The notes under the pieces are model-generated. The model searched no databases, was not told where the DNA came from, and saw only the letters and a program-made list of their open reading frames with translations. Below are positions 37,326-45,785 of a stretch of DNA of 64,000 nucleotides, in pieces. Source of the DNA: an uncultured Polycyclovorans sp. (GTDB lineage Bacteria; Pseudomonadota; Gammaproteobacteria; Nevskiales; Nevskiaceae). Made by a program: the position numbers and the translations under genes. Position 1 is the first letter of the stretch. Each line of letters begins with the position of its first letter. The stretch is from assembly GCA_936928855.1 (NCBI GenBank), contig CAKZHZ010000049.1, forward strand, positions 6,930 to 70,929, read 5' to 3'.

Positions 37326-38699
37326 ATGACCGATGTCCGCACCGAACATGACAGCCTGGGGCCCTTGACCGTGCCGGCTGCGGCGCTGTGGGGCGCGCAA
37401 ACCCAGCGCGCGGTCGACAATTTCCCGATATCCGGCCAACCCATGCCCGCTGCATTCATTACGGCGCTGGCCCAGGTCAAGGCAGCCTGTGCGCAAGCCA
37501 ACCAGGCGCTGGGCGTGGTCGACGAGGCGATTGCCACCGCCATCATCGAGGCCGCCGAGGCCATCGCCGCCGGGCGGCACCTGGACCAGTTTCCAGTGGA
37601 CGTGTATCAGACCGGCTCCGGCACCTCCACCAACATGAACGCCAATGAGGTGATCGCACGCCTGGCCGGCGAGCGGCTGGGGCGGCCGGTGCATCCGAAC
37701 GATCACGTCAATGCCAGCCAGTCGTCGAATGATGTGATTCCCACCGTTACGCATGTGGCGGTGGCTCTGGCCCTGGAGCGGCAGCTGCTGCCGGCCCTCG
37801 CGCGCCTGACCCGCTGCATCCGCGGGCGTGGCGCCGGTCTGACGAACGTGATCAAGACGGGCCGAACACATCTCATGGATGCGATGCCGCTGACCCTTGC
37901 GCAGGAGTTGTCCGCCTGGGAAGCGCAGATTGAGCTCGGCGCCGCGCGTTTGCGGGACGCCCAGCCCCGCCTGCAGGCCATCGCACAGGGCGGCACAGCG
38001 GTGGGTACCGGCATTAATGCACCTGCCGGTTTCGCAGAATCGGTTGCCGCAGAGCTGTCCGCCCGCACCGGACTGCGTTTTACGCCCGCAGCCAATCGGT
38101 TCGAGCGCCTGTCCAGCCTCGGGGGGGTGGCCGAGGTATCGGGCCAGTTGAAGGCACTGGCCTGCGACCTCATGAAGATTGCCAACGATCTGCGCTGGAT
38201 GAATTCGGGTCCGCTGGCGGGTTTGGGCGAGATCGAGCTTCCAGCCCTGCAGCCCGGCTCCAGCATCATGCCCGGCAAGGTCAATCCCGTGATACCTGAA
38301 GCGGTGTGCATGGTAGCCGCGAGGGTGATCGGCAACGACGCCACCGTGACGGTGGCGGCGCAGTCCGGAAACTTTCAGCTCAACGTGATGTGGCCAGTGA
38401 CCGCCGCCGTGATGCTGGAGTCGCTGCAGCTGCTGGCGGCGGTCGTGGACCTGCTGGCGCGGCAGGCCATCGAGGGCTTCAAGGTGCGGGAGGAGGTCCT
38501 GCGCCGGGCGGTTGACCGCAATCCCATTCTGGTGACGGCGCTCAACCGCGAGATCGGCTACGAGGCCGGCGCCCGTATTGCCAAGCGGGCCTATGCCGAG
38601 GGGCGGCCGGTGCTGGATGTGGCGATCGAGGAAACCGGCATGGACCGCGAGATGCTGGCGCGGCTGCTCGATCCCTCAGCGCTCGTCGGGCCGGGCTGA
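37326..38699 (+). CDS. fumC: Fumarate hydratase, class II
   Basis: 457 aa. Iron-free, oxygen-stable fumarase. GSGTSTNMNANEV, GRTHLMDAMPLTL and GSSIMPGKVNPV signatures are intact. It is followed 42 bp later by a class I fumarase gene. No sodA or iron-regulatory site is visible beside it. Confidence 0.96.
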   Translation: MTDVRTEHDSLGPLTVPAAALWGAQTQRAVDNFPISGQPMPAAFITALAQVKAACAQANQALGVVDEAIATAIIEAAEAIAAGRHLDQFPVDVYQTGSGTSTNMNANEVIARLAGERLGRPVHPNDHVNASQSSNDVIPTVTHVAVALALERQLLPALARLTRCIRGRGAGLTNVIKTGRTHLMDAMPLTLAQELSAWEAQIELGAARLRDAQPRLQAIAQGGTAVGTGINAPAGFAESVAAELSARTGLRFTPAANRFERLSSLGGVAEVSGQLKALACDLMKIANDLRWMNSGPLAGLGEIELPALQPGSSIMPGKVNPVIPEAVCMVAARVIGNDATVTVAAQSGNFQLNVMWPVTAAVMLESLQLLAAVVDLLARQAIEGFKVREEVLRRAVDRNPILVTALNREIGYEAGARIAKRAYAEGRPVLDVAIEETGMDREMLARLLDPSALVGPG

Positions 38700-38741
38700 G
38701 GCTACAATGCCGGCCCGCCCGCATTCCCACACGATCCCAGC

Positions 38742-40262
38742 ATGAGCACCATCCGCCAGGACGATTTCATTCAGTCGATCGAAGACGCCTTCCAGTACAT
38801 CAGCTGCTATCACCCGCTGGACTACATCCAGGCGCTTGGGGCTGCATATGAGCGGGAGGCCTCACCGGCAGCGCGCGACGCCATCGCCCAGATCCTGACC
38901 AACTCGCGAATGAGCGCCGAGGGGCGGCGCCCGATATGCCAGGACACCGGCATCGCCACCGTTTTCCTCAAGGTCGGCATGAACGTGCGCTGGGATGCCA
39001 CCCTCAGCCTGACCGACATGGTCAACGAGGGGGTGCGCCGGGCCTACAACAATCCCGACAACAAGCTTCGTGCATCGGTGTTGGCCGATCCTGCGGGCAA
39101 GCGGCAGAACACCCGCGACAACACGCCTGCCGTGATCCACACCGAGATCGTGCCGGGTGACGGTGTCGAGGTGATCTGTGCCGCCAAGGGGGGCGGTTCG
39201 GAGGCCAAAGCCAAGATGGCGATGCTCAACCCCTCCGATTCCATAGTCGACTGGGTGCTGAAAACGGTACCCACCATGGGTGCGGGCTGGTGCCCGCCAG
39301 GGATTCTCGGTATCGGCATCGGCGGCACACCGGAGAAGGCGATGCTGCTGGCCAAGGAATCGCTGATGGCGCCGGTGGATATCCACGAATTGTTGGCGCG
39401 CGGGGCGCAATCGCGGGCCGAGGAGCTGCGCATCGAGCTGTACGACAAGGTCAATGCCCTGGGGATCGGGGCGCAGGGCCTGGGTGGACTCACCACCGTG
39501 GTCGACGTCAAGGTGCTGGACTATCCCACGCACGCCGCCAACCTGCCGGTGGCCATGATCCCGAACTGCGCCGCGACCCGTCACGTTCACTTCCACCTGC
39601 ACGGCGATGGACCGGCTGAACTGCCGGTGCCGCGGCTGGAGGATTGGCCGGCGGTCACCTGGAAGGCCGATACCGACACCGCCACCCGTGTCGATCTCAA
39701 CACTTTGACGCAGGCGGAAGTGGCCTCCTGGAAGCCCGGGCAGACGCTGCTGCTGAACGGCAAGATGCTGACCGGCCGAGACGCCGCCCACAAGCGCATT
39801 GCAGACATGCTGGCGAAAGGCGAGCCGCTGCCGGTGGACTTCACCAACCGGGTGATCTATTACGTGGGACCGGTCGACCCCGTGCGGGACGAGGTGGTAG
39901 GGCCGGCGGGTCCGACCACGGCAACGCGCATGGACAAGTTCACCGACATGATGCTGGCCCAGACCGGACTGATCGCCATGGTCGGAAAGGCGGAACGCGG
40001 CCCGGCCGCCATCGAGGCCATCCGTCAGCATCGCAGTGCCTATCTGATGGCGGTGGGCGGCGCCGCCTACCTGGTGGCCAAGGCCATTCGCGGCGCACGG
40101 GTGGTCGGTTTCGAGGATCTCGGCATGGAAGCGATCTACGAGTTCGACGTGCAGGACATGCCGGTCACCGTCGCGGTGGATGCCGGCGGGGAGTCGGTAC
40201 ACCAGACTGGCCCCCGGTTGTGGCAATCGAAGATCGGCAAGATTCCCGTGGTGGCGGCCTGA
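38742..40262 (+). CDS. fumA: Fumarate hydratase, class I (4Fe-4S)
   Basis: 506 aa, single-chain form with alpha and beta parts fused. Cluster ligands Cys66 (PICQDTG), Cys184 (GWCPPG) and Cys275 (NCAATRHVHF). The beta-part motif TTATRMDKFTDMML supports a functional dehydratase. Efficient but oxygen-sensitive. Paired with fumC, which would cover oxidative or iron-poor conditions. A distinction between FumA/FumB-like and tartrate dehydratase is not certain, though length and motifs favour fumarase. Confidence 0.92.
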   Translation: MSTIRQDDFIQSIEDAFQYISCYHPLDYIQALGAAYEREASPAARDAIAQILTNSRMSAEGRRPICQDTGIATVFLKVGMNVRWDATLSLTDMVNEGVRRAYNNPDNKLRASVLADPAGKRQNTRDNTPAVIHTEIVPGDGVEVICAAKGGGSEAKAKMAMLNPSDSIVDWVLKTVPTMGAGWCPPGILGIGIGGTPEKAMLLAKESLMAPVDIHELLARGAQSRAEELRIELYDKVNALGIGAQGLGGLTTVVDVKVLDYPTHAANLPVAMIPNCAATRHVHFHLHGDGPAELPVPRLEDWPAVTWKADTDTATRVDLNTLTQAEVASWKPGQTLLLNGKMLTGRDAAHKRIADMLAKGEPLPVDFTNRVIYYVGPVDPVRDEVVGPAGPTTATRMDKFTDMMLAQTGLIAMVGKAERGPAAIEAIRQHRSAYLMAVGGAAYLVAKAIRGARVVGFEDLGMEAIYEFDVQDMPVTVAVDAGGESVHQTGPRLWQSKIGKIPVVAA

Positions 40263-40264
40263 TC

Positions 40265-40786
40265 ATGCGCCTGCTACCGAACTATCGCCTGATGCAGCTG
40301 CTCGGCGCAGTCGGCTGTGCTGTGGGGCTGCTGTTCGCGCTGTACCTCCAGCACTATCAGGGGTATGAGCCCTGCCCGATGTGCATCTTCCAGCGTGTGG
40401 CCATGCTGGCCGCCGGGGTGCTGTTCCTGCTTGCCGCAATCCAGGGACCGAAGACGGGCCTGGGGCAGGGGGGCTACCTCGTGCTGACAATGTTGGCAGC
40501 GGATATCGGCGCGTTCATCGCCGGCCGTCACGTATGGCTGCAGTCCCTGCCGCCCGATCAGGTGCCCGCCTGCGGACCGACGCTGGACTATCTGATGGAT
40601 GTGATGCCGCTGGCCGAGGTGCTTTCGACCGTGCTCCGGGGCGACGGCAACTGCGCCATCATCGACGCGGCGTGGCTGGGGATCTCGCTGCCCGCCTGGA
40701 CCCTGATTGCCTTCGTTGGTCTGTCTCTATGGGCCATCCTGAGTTTCCTCGTGGGCCTGAAGGCCCGACGTTCCCCCTCCACCTGA
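40265..40786 (+). CDS. dsbB: Disulfide bond formation protein B
   Basis: 173 aa, four TM helices. Periplasmic redox pairs are EPCPMC (Cys37/Cys40) and Cys103/Cys130. It reoxidises DsbA and passes electrons to quinone. It starts 2 nt after the fumarase stop, so the two genes are co-transcribed. T2SS substrates commonly need disulfides, so the gene suits this genome. Confidence 0.93.
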   Translation: MRLLPNYRLMQLLGAVGCAVGLLFALYLQHYQGYEPCPMCIFQRVAMLAAGVLFLLAAIQGPKTGLGQGGYLVLTMLAADIGAFIAGRHVWLQSLPPDQVPACGPTLDYLMDVMPLAEVLSTVLRGDGNCAIIDAAWLGISLPAWTLIAFVGLSLWAILSFLVGLKARRSPST

Positions 40787-40796
40787 GAGCTACGCG

Positions 40797-41276
40797 ATGA
40801 CCCCCACAACCGATCTTTGTGACGCGCACCCCGATCTGCAGGTTTGCGAGCCGATCTTTCTCGACTTCGGCGGCGAACTGGCGTTCTGTGGTCCTATCAA
40901 GACCCTGAAGATCTTCGAGGACAACGTACTGGTCCGCAGTGTGCTGGAAACACCGGGTGAGGGCCGGGTGCTGGTGGTCGACGGTGGGGGCTCCATGCGC
41001 TGTGCCCTGGTGGGGGGCAACCTGGGGGTGCTGGCGGTCGACAACGGCTGGGCCGGCATCGTCGTGAACGGATGTGTGCGCGATACCGAGGAGCTGGCGG
41101 CGCAGGCGGTCGGTATCAAGGCGCTGGCGCCGCATCCCCGCAAGAGCGAAAAAGGCCTCCACTCAGGGCACGAGGACCGCGAGGTCCACTTCGCCGGTGT
41201 GCGTTTCACCTCGGGTGCATGGTTGTACGCGGATGGTGACGGCATCGTGGTTTCGGACCGGCCGGTTCACGATTAA
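40797..41276 (+). CDS. rraA: RraA family protein (RNase E regulator or oxaloacetate decarboxylase/aldolase)
   Basis: 159 aa. The GGNLGVLAVDNGWAGIVVNG and CVRDTEELAAQAVGIKAL core is that of RraA, which binds RNase E and dampens mRNA decay in E. coli. Many homologues are instead class II HMG aldolases or oxaloacetate decarboxylases, and the residues needed for metal and carboxylate binding are kept here. Ten bp after dsbB; aceB follows. Confidence 0.9.
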   Translation: MTPTTDLCDAHPDLQVCEPIFLDFGGELAFCGPIKTLKIFEDNVLVRSVLETPGEGRVLVVDGGGSMRCALVGGNLGVLAVDNGWAGIVVNGCVRDTEELAAQAVGIKALAPHPRKSEKGLHSGHEDREVHFAGVRFTSGAWLYADGDGIVVSDRPVHD

Positions 41277-41376
41277 GGAGCTGCCAACACGACCTCCGTC
41301 GTGGCGGTTGCCGTTGTGTCAACAGGCCCCAAGGTCGAATTGACGCCAGCGACAGGCTGCCTTCGTCCATCCGGCG

Positions 41377-41444
41377 TTGGCAGATCAAAAAAGATCGCGT
41401 TTATAATGGAGGACTTTATTGGGCCGGTTGCTGTCGACCGGCCC
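41377..41444 (+). promoter_or_regulatory. Candidate aceBA promoter and leader hairpin
   Basis: TTGGCA (41377-41382) and a perfect TATAAT (41402-41407) are 19 bp apart. The predicted leader then holds an 8-bp perfect dyad, GGGCCGGT (41421-41428) with ACCGGCCC (41437-41444), between the start site and the ribosome site AAAGGAG at 41465-41471. The spacer is long, so an activator may be needed. The hairpin has no T-run; it may be an operator or an mRNA element. Confidence 0.5.
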
Positions 41445-41479
41445 GCTGACGTGACCAGATCGTTAAAGGAGTGGCTCGG

Positions 41480-43060
41480 ATGAGTGCAGTTAAGGGTGTC
41501 GAGATCGTCGGCGAAATGAACGCCGCCTACAAAAAAGTCCTGACGCCGGATGCGCTTGAGTTCCTTGCCACGCTGGTCCGCAAGCACGGCAAGCGCCGCG
41601 ACGCCTTGCTGGAGATGCGCAAGGAACGGCAGGTCTTCATCGACAAGGGCAAGCTCCCGGCGTTCCTGAAGGACACCAAGGACATCCGTGATGGCAACTG
41701 GAAGATCGCCGGCATCCCGGCCGATCTTCAGGATCGCCGTGTGGAAATCACCGGACCGGTCGACCGCAAGATGATCATCAATGCGCTGAACTCCGGTGCA
41801 AAGTGCTTCATGGCGGACTTCGAAGATTCCGCCAGCCCGACCTGGCAGTTGATGATGGATGGCCAGATCAATCTGGCTGACGCAGTCCGCCGCAAGATCA
41901 CCTTCAAGAATCCCGCCGGCAAGGAATACAAGCTCAACAAGGAGATTGCCACGCTGATCGTGCGTCCGCGCGGCTGGCACCTCGACGAGAAGCATGTGCT
42001 GGTGGACGGCAAGCCGGTCCCCGGTGGTGTGTTCGACTTCGCCATTTTCTTCTTCCATAACGTGGAAGAACTGCTCAAGCGTGGCACCGGCCCCTACTTC
42101 TACCTGCCGAAGATGCAGTCGCATCTGGAAGCTCGTCTGTGGAACAGCCTGTTCGTCGATGCGCAGAAGCTGCTGGGCGTTCCCAAGAAGACCATCAAGG
42201 CCACCGTGCTGATCGAGACGATCTGGGCGGCCTTCGAGATGGACGAAATCCTGTACGAACTCCGCGACCATATCGTGGCGCTGAACTGCGGGCGCTGGGA
42301 CTACATCTTCAGCTGCATCAAGACGCTGAAGAATCGCAAGGACTGGCTGGTTCCTGACCGCTTCCAGGTCACGATGGACAAGCACTTTCTCGACAGCTAC
42401 TCGAAGCTGTTGTGCGAGACCTGTCACAAGCGCGGTGCGCAGGCGATGGGCGGGATGGCAGCGTTTATCCCGACCAAGGATCCCAAGAAGAACGAAGAGA
42501 TCTTTGCCAAAGTGCGCGCCGACAAGCTGCGCGAGGTGAAGAACGGTCACGACGGCACCTGGGTGGCCCACCCCGGTCTGGTGAAGGTGGCCATGGATGT
42601 GTTCGACGAGCACATGCCGGAAGCCAATCAGGTCGGAAAGCAGTTCAAGTACAAGATCAAGGCCGCTGACCTGCTGAAGTGCCCGGAAGGGCAGATCACC
42701 GAGGCCGGTCTGCGAATGAACATCAACGTCGGTCTGGGCTATGTCGAGGCCTGGATCAACGGCAATGGCTGCGTGCCGCTGCACAATCTGATGGAGGACG
42801 CGGCCACCGCCGAAATCTCCCGTACCCAGATCTGGCAGTGGCTTCAGCACGGCGCCAAGCTCAACGATGGCCGTCCGGTCACTCGCGAGCTGGTGCTGCG
42901 CGTGCTGGACGAGGAGCTTGCCGCCTATCGCAAGGAGCTGGGTGACGAGCGCTTCTACCGTGGTCGTTTCGCGGAAGCTGCCGGCATCATGGCGCGCATG
43001 AGCACGGCGGCAGCCTGTGAGGACTTCCTCACGCTGCCGAGCTACCACTACCTCGACTGA
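41480..43060 (+). CDS. aceB: Malate synthase A
   Basis: 526 aa from ATG 41480, 8 nt after AAAGGAG; a GTG at 41471 is in frame but lies in the Shine-Dalgarno. Condenses glyoxylate and acetyl-CoA to malate. Visible are the LIETIWAAFEMDEILYEL metal/substrate segment, NCGRWDYIFS, and the catalytic Asp region LMEDAATAEISR. Typical length of the A isoform. First gene of the glyoxylate operon with aceA, 67 bp apart. Confidence 0.97.
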   Translation: MSAVKGVEIVGEMNAAYKKVLTPDALEFLATLVRKHGKRRDALLEMRKERQVFIDKGKLPAFLKDTKDIRDGNWKIAGIPADLQDRRVEITGPVDRKMIINALNSGAKCFMADFEDSASPTWQLMMDGQINLADAVRRKITFKNPAGKEYKLNKEIATLIVRPRGWHLDEKHVLVDGKPVPGGVFDFAIFFFHNVEELLKRGTGPYFYLPKMQSHLEARLWNSLFVDAQKLLGVPKKTIKATVLIETIWAAFEMDEILYELRDHIVALNCGRWDYIFSCIKTLKNRKDWLVPDRFQVTMDKHFLDSYSKLLCETCHKRGAQAMGGMAAFIPTKDPKKNEEIFAKVRADKLREVKNGHDGTWVAHPGLVKVAMDVFDEHMPEANQVGKQFKYKIKAADLLKCPEGQITEAGLRMNINVGLGYVEAWINGNGCVPLHNLMEDAATAEISRTQIWQWLQHGAKLNDGRPVTRELVLRVLDEELAAYRKELGDERFYRGRFAEAAGIMARMSTAAACEDFLTLPSYHYLD

Positions 43061-43127
43061 TGTACCGACGCGGCACAAACCGCATTACCTCCTCCTCTCC
43101 TCTTTCAATCCACAGGAACGGCTGAAC

Positions 43128-44435
43128 ATGACCCGTGAAGAGCAAATCAAGGCCCTAGAGCAAGACTGGGCGACCAACCCCCGCTGGAAGAACGTGAAGC
43201 GCGGCTACACCGCTGCTGACGTGGTCCGGCTGCGCGGCAGCGTGAAGGTCGAGTACACCCTCGCCAAGAACGGTGCCGAGAAGCTCTGGAAGGCGGTCAA
43301 CGGCGGCGCCAAGAAAGGTTACGTGAACGCGTTTGGCGCGATCACCGCCGGTCAGGCAATGCAGCAGGCCAAGGCCGGCCTGGAAGCCGTGTACCTGTCC
43401 GGCTGGCAGGTGGCTGCTGACGGCAACACCAGCGAAACCATGTACCCGGATCAGTCGCTGTATGCCTACGACTCCGTGCCGACCATGGTGCGTCGCATCA
43501 ACAACACCTTCAAGCGCGCTGACGAAATTCAGTGGGGCAAGGGCGTCGAGCCGGGCTCCAAGGAATTCGTCGACTACTTCCTGCCGATCGTGGCGGACGC
43601 CGAAGCGGGCTTCGGCGGCGTGCTCAACGCTTTCGAGCTGATGAAGAACATGATTGCCGCAGGCGCTGCCGGCGTGCACTTTGAAGACCAGCTGGCAGCC
43701 GTGAAGAAGTGCGGACACATGGGCGGCAAGGTGCTGGTGCCGACTCGTGAAGCCATCGAGAAACTGATCGCTGCACGTTTCGCTGCCGACGTCATGGGCG
43801 TGCCGACCATCGTGCTGGCCCGTACCGATGCCGAAGCTGCCAACCTGCTGACCTCTGACTACGACCCCAACGACAAGCCGTTCCTCACGGGCGAGCGCAC
43901 CCAGGAAGGCTTCTATCGTGTGAAGAACGGTCTGGAGCAGGCAATCTCTCGCGGTGTCGCCTACGCGCCCTATGCCGATCTGGTGTGGTGCGAGACCGGC
44001 ACGCCGGACCTCGGCTTCGCCCGCGAGTTTGCGCAGGCCGTGCTGAAGGAGTGCCCGGGCAAGCTGCTGAGCTACAACTGTTCGCCGTCGTTCAACTGGA
44101 AGAAGAACCTCGACGACAAGACCATCGCAAAGTTCCAGGACGAACTGTCCGCACTGGGTTACAAGTACCAGTTCATCACGCTCGCCGGGATTCACGTCAA
44201 CTGGTACAACACCTTCCAGTTCGCGTACAACTACGCCCGCGGCGAAGGTATGAAGCACTACACGGAAATGGTGCAGGAGCCGGAATTCGCAGCGCGCGAA
44301 AAGGGCTACACCTTTGTGTCGCACCAGCAGGAAGTGGGTGCCGGCTACTTCGACGACGTTACCACCGTGATCCAGGGCGGCAGCTCCTCGGTCAAGGCGC
44401 TGTCGGGTTCGACCGAAGAAGAGCAGTTCCACTGA
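43128..44435 (+). CDS. aceA: Isocitrate lyase
   Basis: 435 aa from ATG 43128 with AGGAA upstream. Splits isocitrate to glyoxylate and succinate. The active-site KKCGHMGGK motif has Cys195, matching E. coli numbering. SWQVAADGN-like and NCSPSFNWKK motifs are also present. A strong terminator follows 17 bp later, so the operon is aceB-aceA with no aceK. Confidence 0.98.
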   Translation: MTREEQIKALEQDWATNPRWKNVKRGYTAADVVRLRGSVKVEYTLAKNGAEKLWKAVNGGAKKGYVNAFGAITAGQAMQQAKAGLEAVYLSGWQVAADGNTSETMYPDQSLYAYDSVPTMVRRINNTFKRADEIQWGKGVEPGSKEFVDYFLPIVADAEAGFGGVLNAFELMKNMIAAGAAGVHFEDQLAAVKKCGHMGGKVLVPTREAIEKLIAARFAADVMGVPTIVLARTDAEAANLLTSDYDPNDKPFLTGERTQEGFYRVKNGLEQAISRGVAYAPYADLVWCETGTPDLGFAREFAQAVLKECPGKLLSYNCSPSFNWKKNLDDKTIAKFQDELSALGYKYQFITLAGIHVNWYNTFQFAYNYARGEGMKHYTEMVQEPEFAAREKGYTFVSHQQEVGAGYFDDVTTVIQGGSSSVKALSGSTEEEQFH

Positions 44436-44452
44436 TCGCTGCATTCAGTGAT

Positions 44453-44482
44453 AAAAAGGCGCTCCCAGGAGCGCCTTTTTTT
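44453..44482 (+). terminator. Rho-independent terminator after aceA
   Basis: A 13-bp perfect stem (44453-44465 with 44468-44480), CA loop, bordered by A5 and T7, so it works in both directions. Confidence 0.93.
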
Positions 44483-44502
44483 ATGGACTGGAGTGCAGTT
44501 CG

Positions 44503-45051
44503 ATGAGAATTCTCGGATGGATTTCAGCCGGCCTGGTGCTGGTGGCCCTGCTGATCGTCGGCGGGGGATACCTGCTGTTGCCCTCCGCAGCAAGCCTTTC
44601 GCGAGAACTTGTCATTGCTGCGCCTCAAGAGCGGGTGTTTGCGATGGTCAACAGCTTCGAGCATTTTGATGACTGGTCGCCCTGGGCAGACCTCGATCCG
44701 AACGCGCGCCATCACCTTTCCGGCCCTCCAGCCGGCGAAGGCGCCCGCCACCAGTGGGAGAGCGACAATCCTTCGGTGGGAAGCGGCAGCCAGGAGATCA
44801 TCTTCAGCGAACCCCCTGTTCGCGTGCAGATGCAGGTGCGCTTCAGCGGTTTCGAGTCCGACAACCTCAGCACCATCACCTTGAGTCCCGAGGCTCAGGG
44901 CACACTCGTCACCTGGTCGTATCGCACCGATGTTGGCGATCAGTTGCTGGGGCGCTATTTTCTGCTGTTGCTCGAAGGCATGCTGGGACCGCAGTACGAG
45001 AAAGGGCTGCTGCGCCTGAAGACACTGATGGAATCGGATTCGGCGTTGTAA
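44503..45051 (+). CDS. SRPBCC (polyketide cyclase/START-like) family membrane-anchored protein
   Basis: 182 aa. N-terminal TM helix (about 5-27), then a START-like domain starting LSRELVIAAPQERVFAMVNS and including WSPWADLDPN. Such proteins bind small hydrophobic ligands; none is known here. Its start lies 20 bp after the aceA terminator, in front of uvrY. Confidence 0.82.
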   Translation: MRILGWISAGLVLVALLIVGGGYLLLPSAASLSRELVIAAPQERVFAMVNSFEHFDDWSPWADLDPNARHHLSGPPAGEGARHQWESDNPSVGSGSQEIIFSEPPVRVQMQVRFSGFESDNLSTITLSPEAQGTLVTWSYRTDVGDQLLGRYFLLLLEGMLGPQYEKGLLRLKTLMESDSAL

Positions 45052-45131
45052 GCCTTCCCCCGATGCGATTGCAACGCGAGTGACCTAAACTGCGGCGTGG
45101 AGCGGCGGGCCCGCCGCGGCAAGAGAGAACA

Positions 45132-45785
45132 ATGATCAAGATCATGCTGGTGGATGACCATCGCCTGGTGCGTGCGGGACCCAAGCGCGTGCTGGCAGAG
45201 ATCGCCGACATGGAGGTGGTGGCCGAGGCAAGTACGGGCGAAGAAGCCCTCGAACTCGCCCGTGGCAATGCCCCTGAAGTCGTGCTGATGGACATCAACA
45301 TGCCCGGTATCGGCGGCCTCGAAACCACGCGGCGCCTCAAACAGCGGCTGCCGGAAGTGAAGATCATTGTGGTCTCGATGCATCTTGAAGAACCCTATCC
45401 GAGCCGCCTGCTGGCAGCCGGTGCAGCCGGCTATCTGAGCAAGGACTCCGCTGCCGATGAGGTGGTGGCGGCCATCCGGCGGGTGCACGGAGGCGGACAC
45501 TACGTAGCGGCTGATGTGGCGGGCAACCTTGCCGCCAGCCTCGTCAAGGGAAAAAGCGATTCACCCTTCGAACAGTTGAGCCAGCGCGAAACGCAGGTGA
45601 TGCTGATGGTGACGAAGGGCCACTCCACTCAGGACATTTCCGATCGCCTTCACCTGTCCCCCAAAACTGTGAGCACTTATCGCTACCGGCTGTTCGAGAA
45701 GCTGGGCGTCAGCAATGACGTCGAGCTCACCCGCATGGCGATGCGCTACGGCCTGCTAGACGAAAAGAGTGAGTCAACTCCCTGA
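45132..45785 (+). CDS. uvrY: Response regulator UvrY/GacA
   Basis: 217 aa. Receiver domain with phospho-Asp54 (LMDINMPG), Lys in YLSKDS, and a LuxR-type HTH (LSQRETQVMLMVTKG, LSPKTVSTYRYRLFEKL). Controls CsrB-like small RNAs in response to BarA/GacS, which is not in the window. It overlaps uvrC by 17 nt, as is common in gammaproteobacteria. A perfect 16-bp GC palindrome (45102-45117) sits just upstream of the ATG. Confidence 0.95.
   Translation: MIKIMLVDDHRLVRAGPKRVLAEIADMEVVAEASTGEEALELARGNAPEVVLMDINMPGIGGLETTRRLKQRLPEVKIIVVSMHLEEPYPSRLLAAGAAGYLSKDSAADEVVAAIRRVHGGGHYVAADVAGNLAASLVKGKSDSPFEQLSQRETQVMLMVTKGHSTQDISDRLHLSPKTVSTYRYRLFEKLGVSNDVELTRMAMRYGLLDEKSESTP

Noticed and set aside
38862..40226. 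Long open frame antisense to the class I fumarase
   Set aside because: High-GC shadow of a real gene: low-complexity His/Arg/Gly composition, no family motifs. The same holds for frames antisense to ilvD, acnA, uvrC and aceA.
41383..41400. GATC-A6-GATC palindrome in the aceB promoter spacer
   Set aside because: Short and low in information; it may be a coincidence of A-tract and Dam-type site, so not called a separate operator.
45102..45117. Perfect GC palindrome before uvrY as a terminator
   Set aside because: No loop and no T-run; may be an operator at most. Too GC-only in a GC-rich genome to weigh strongly.
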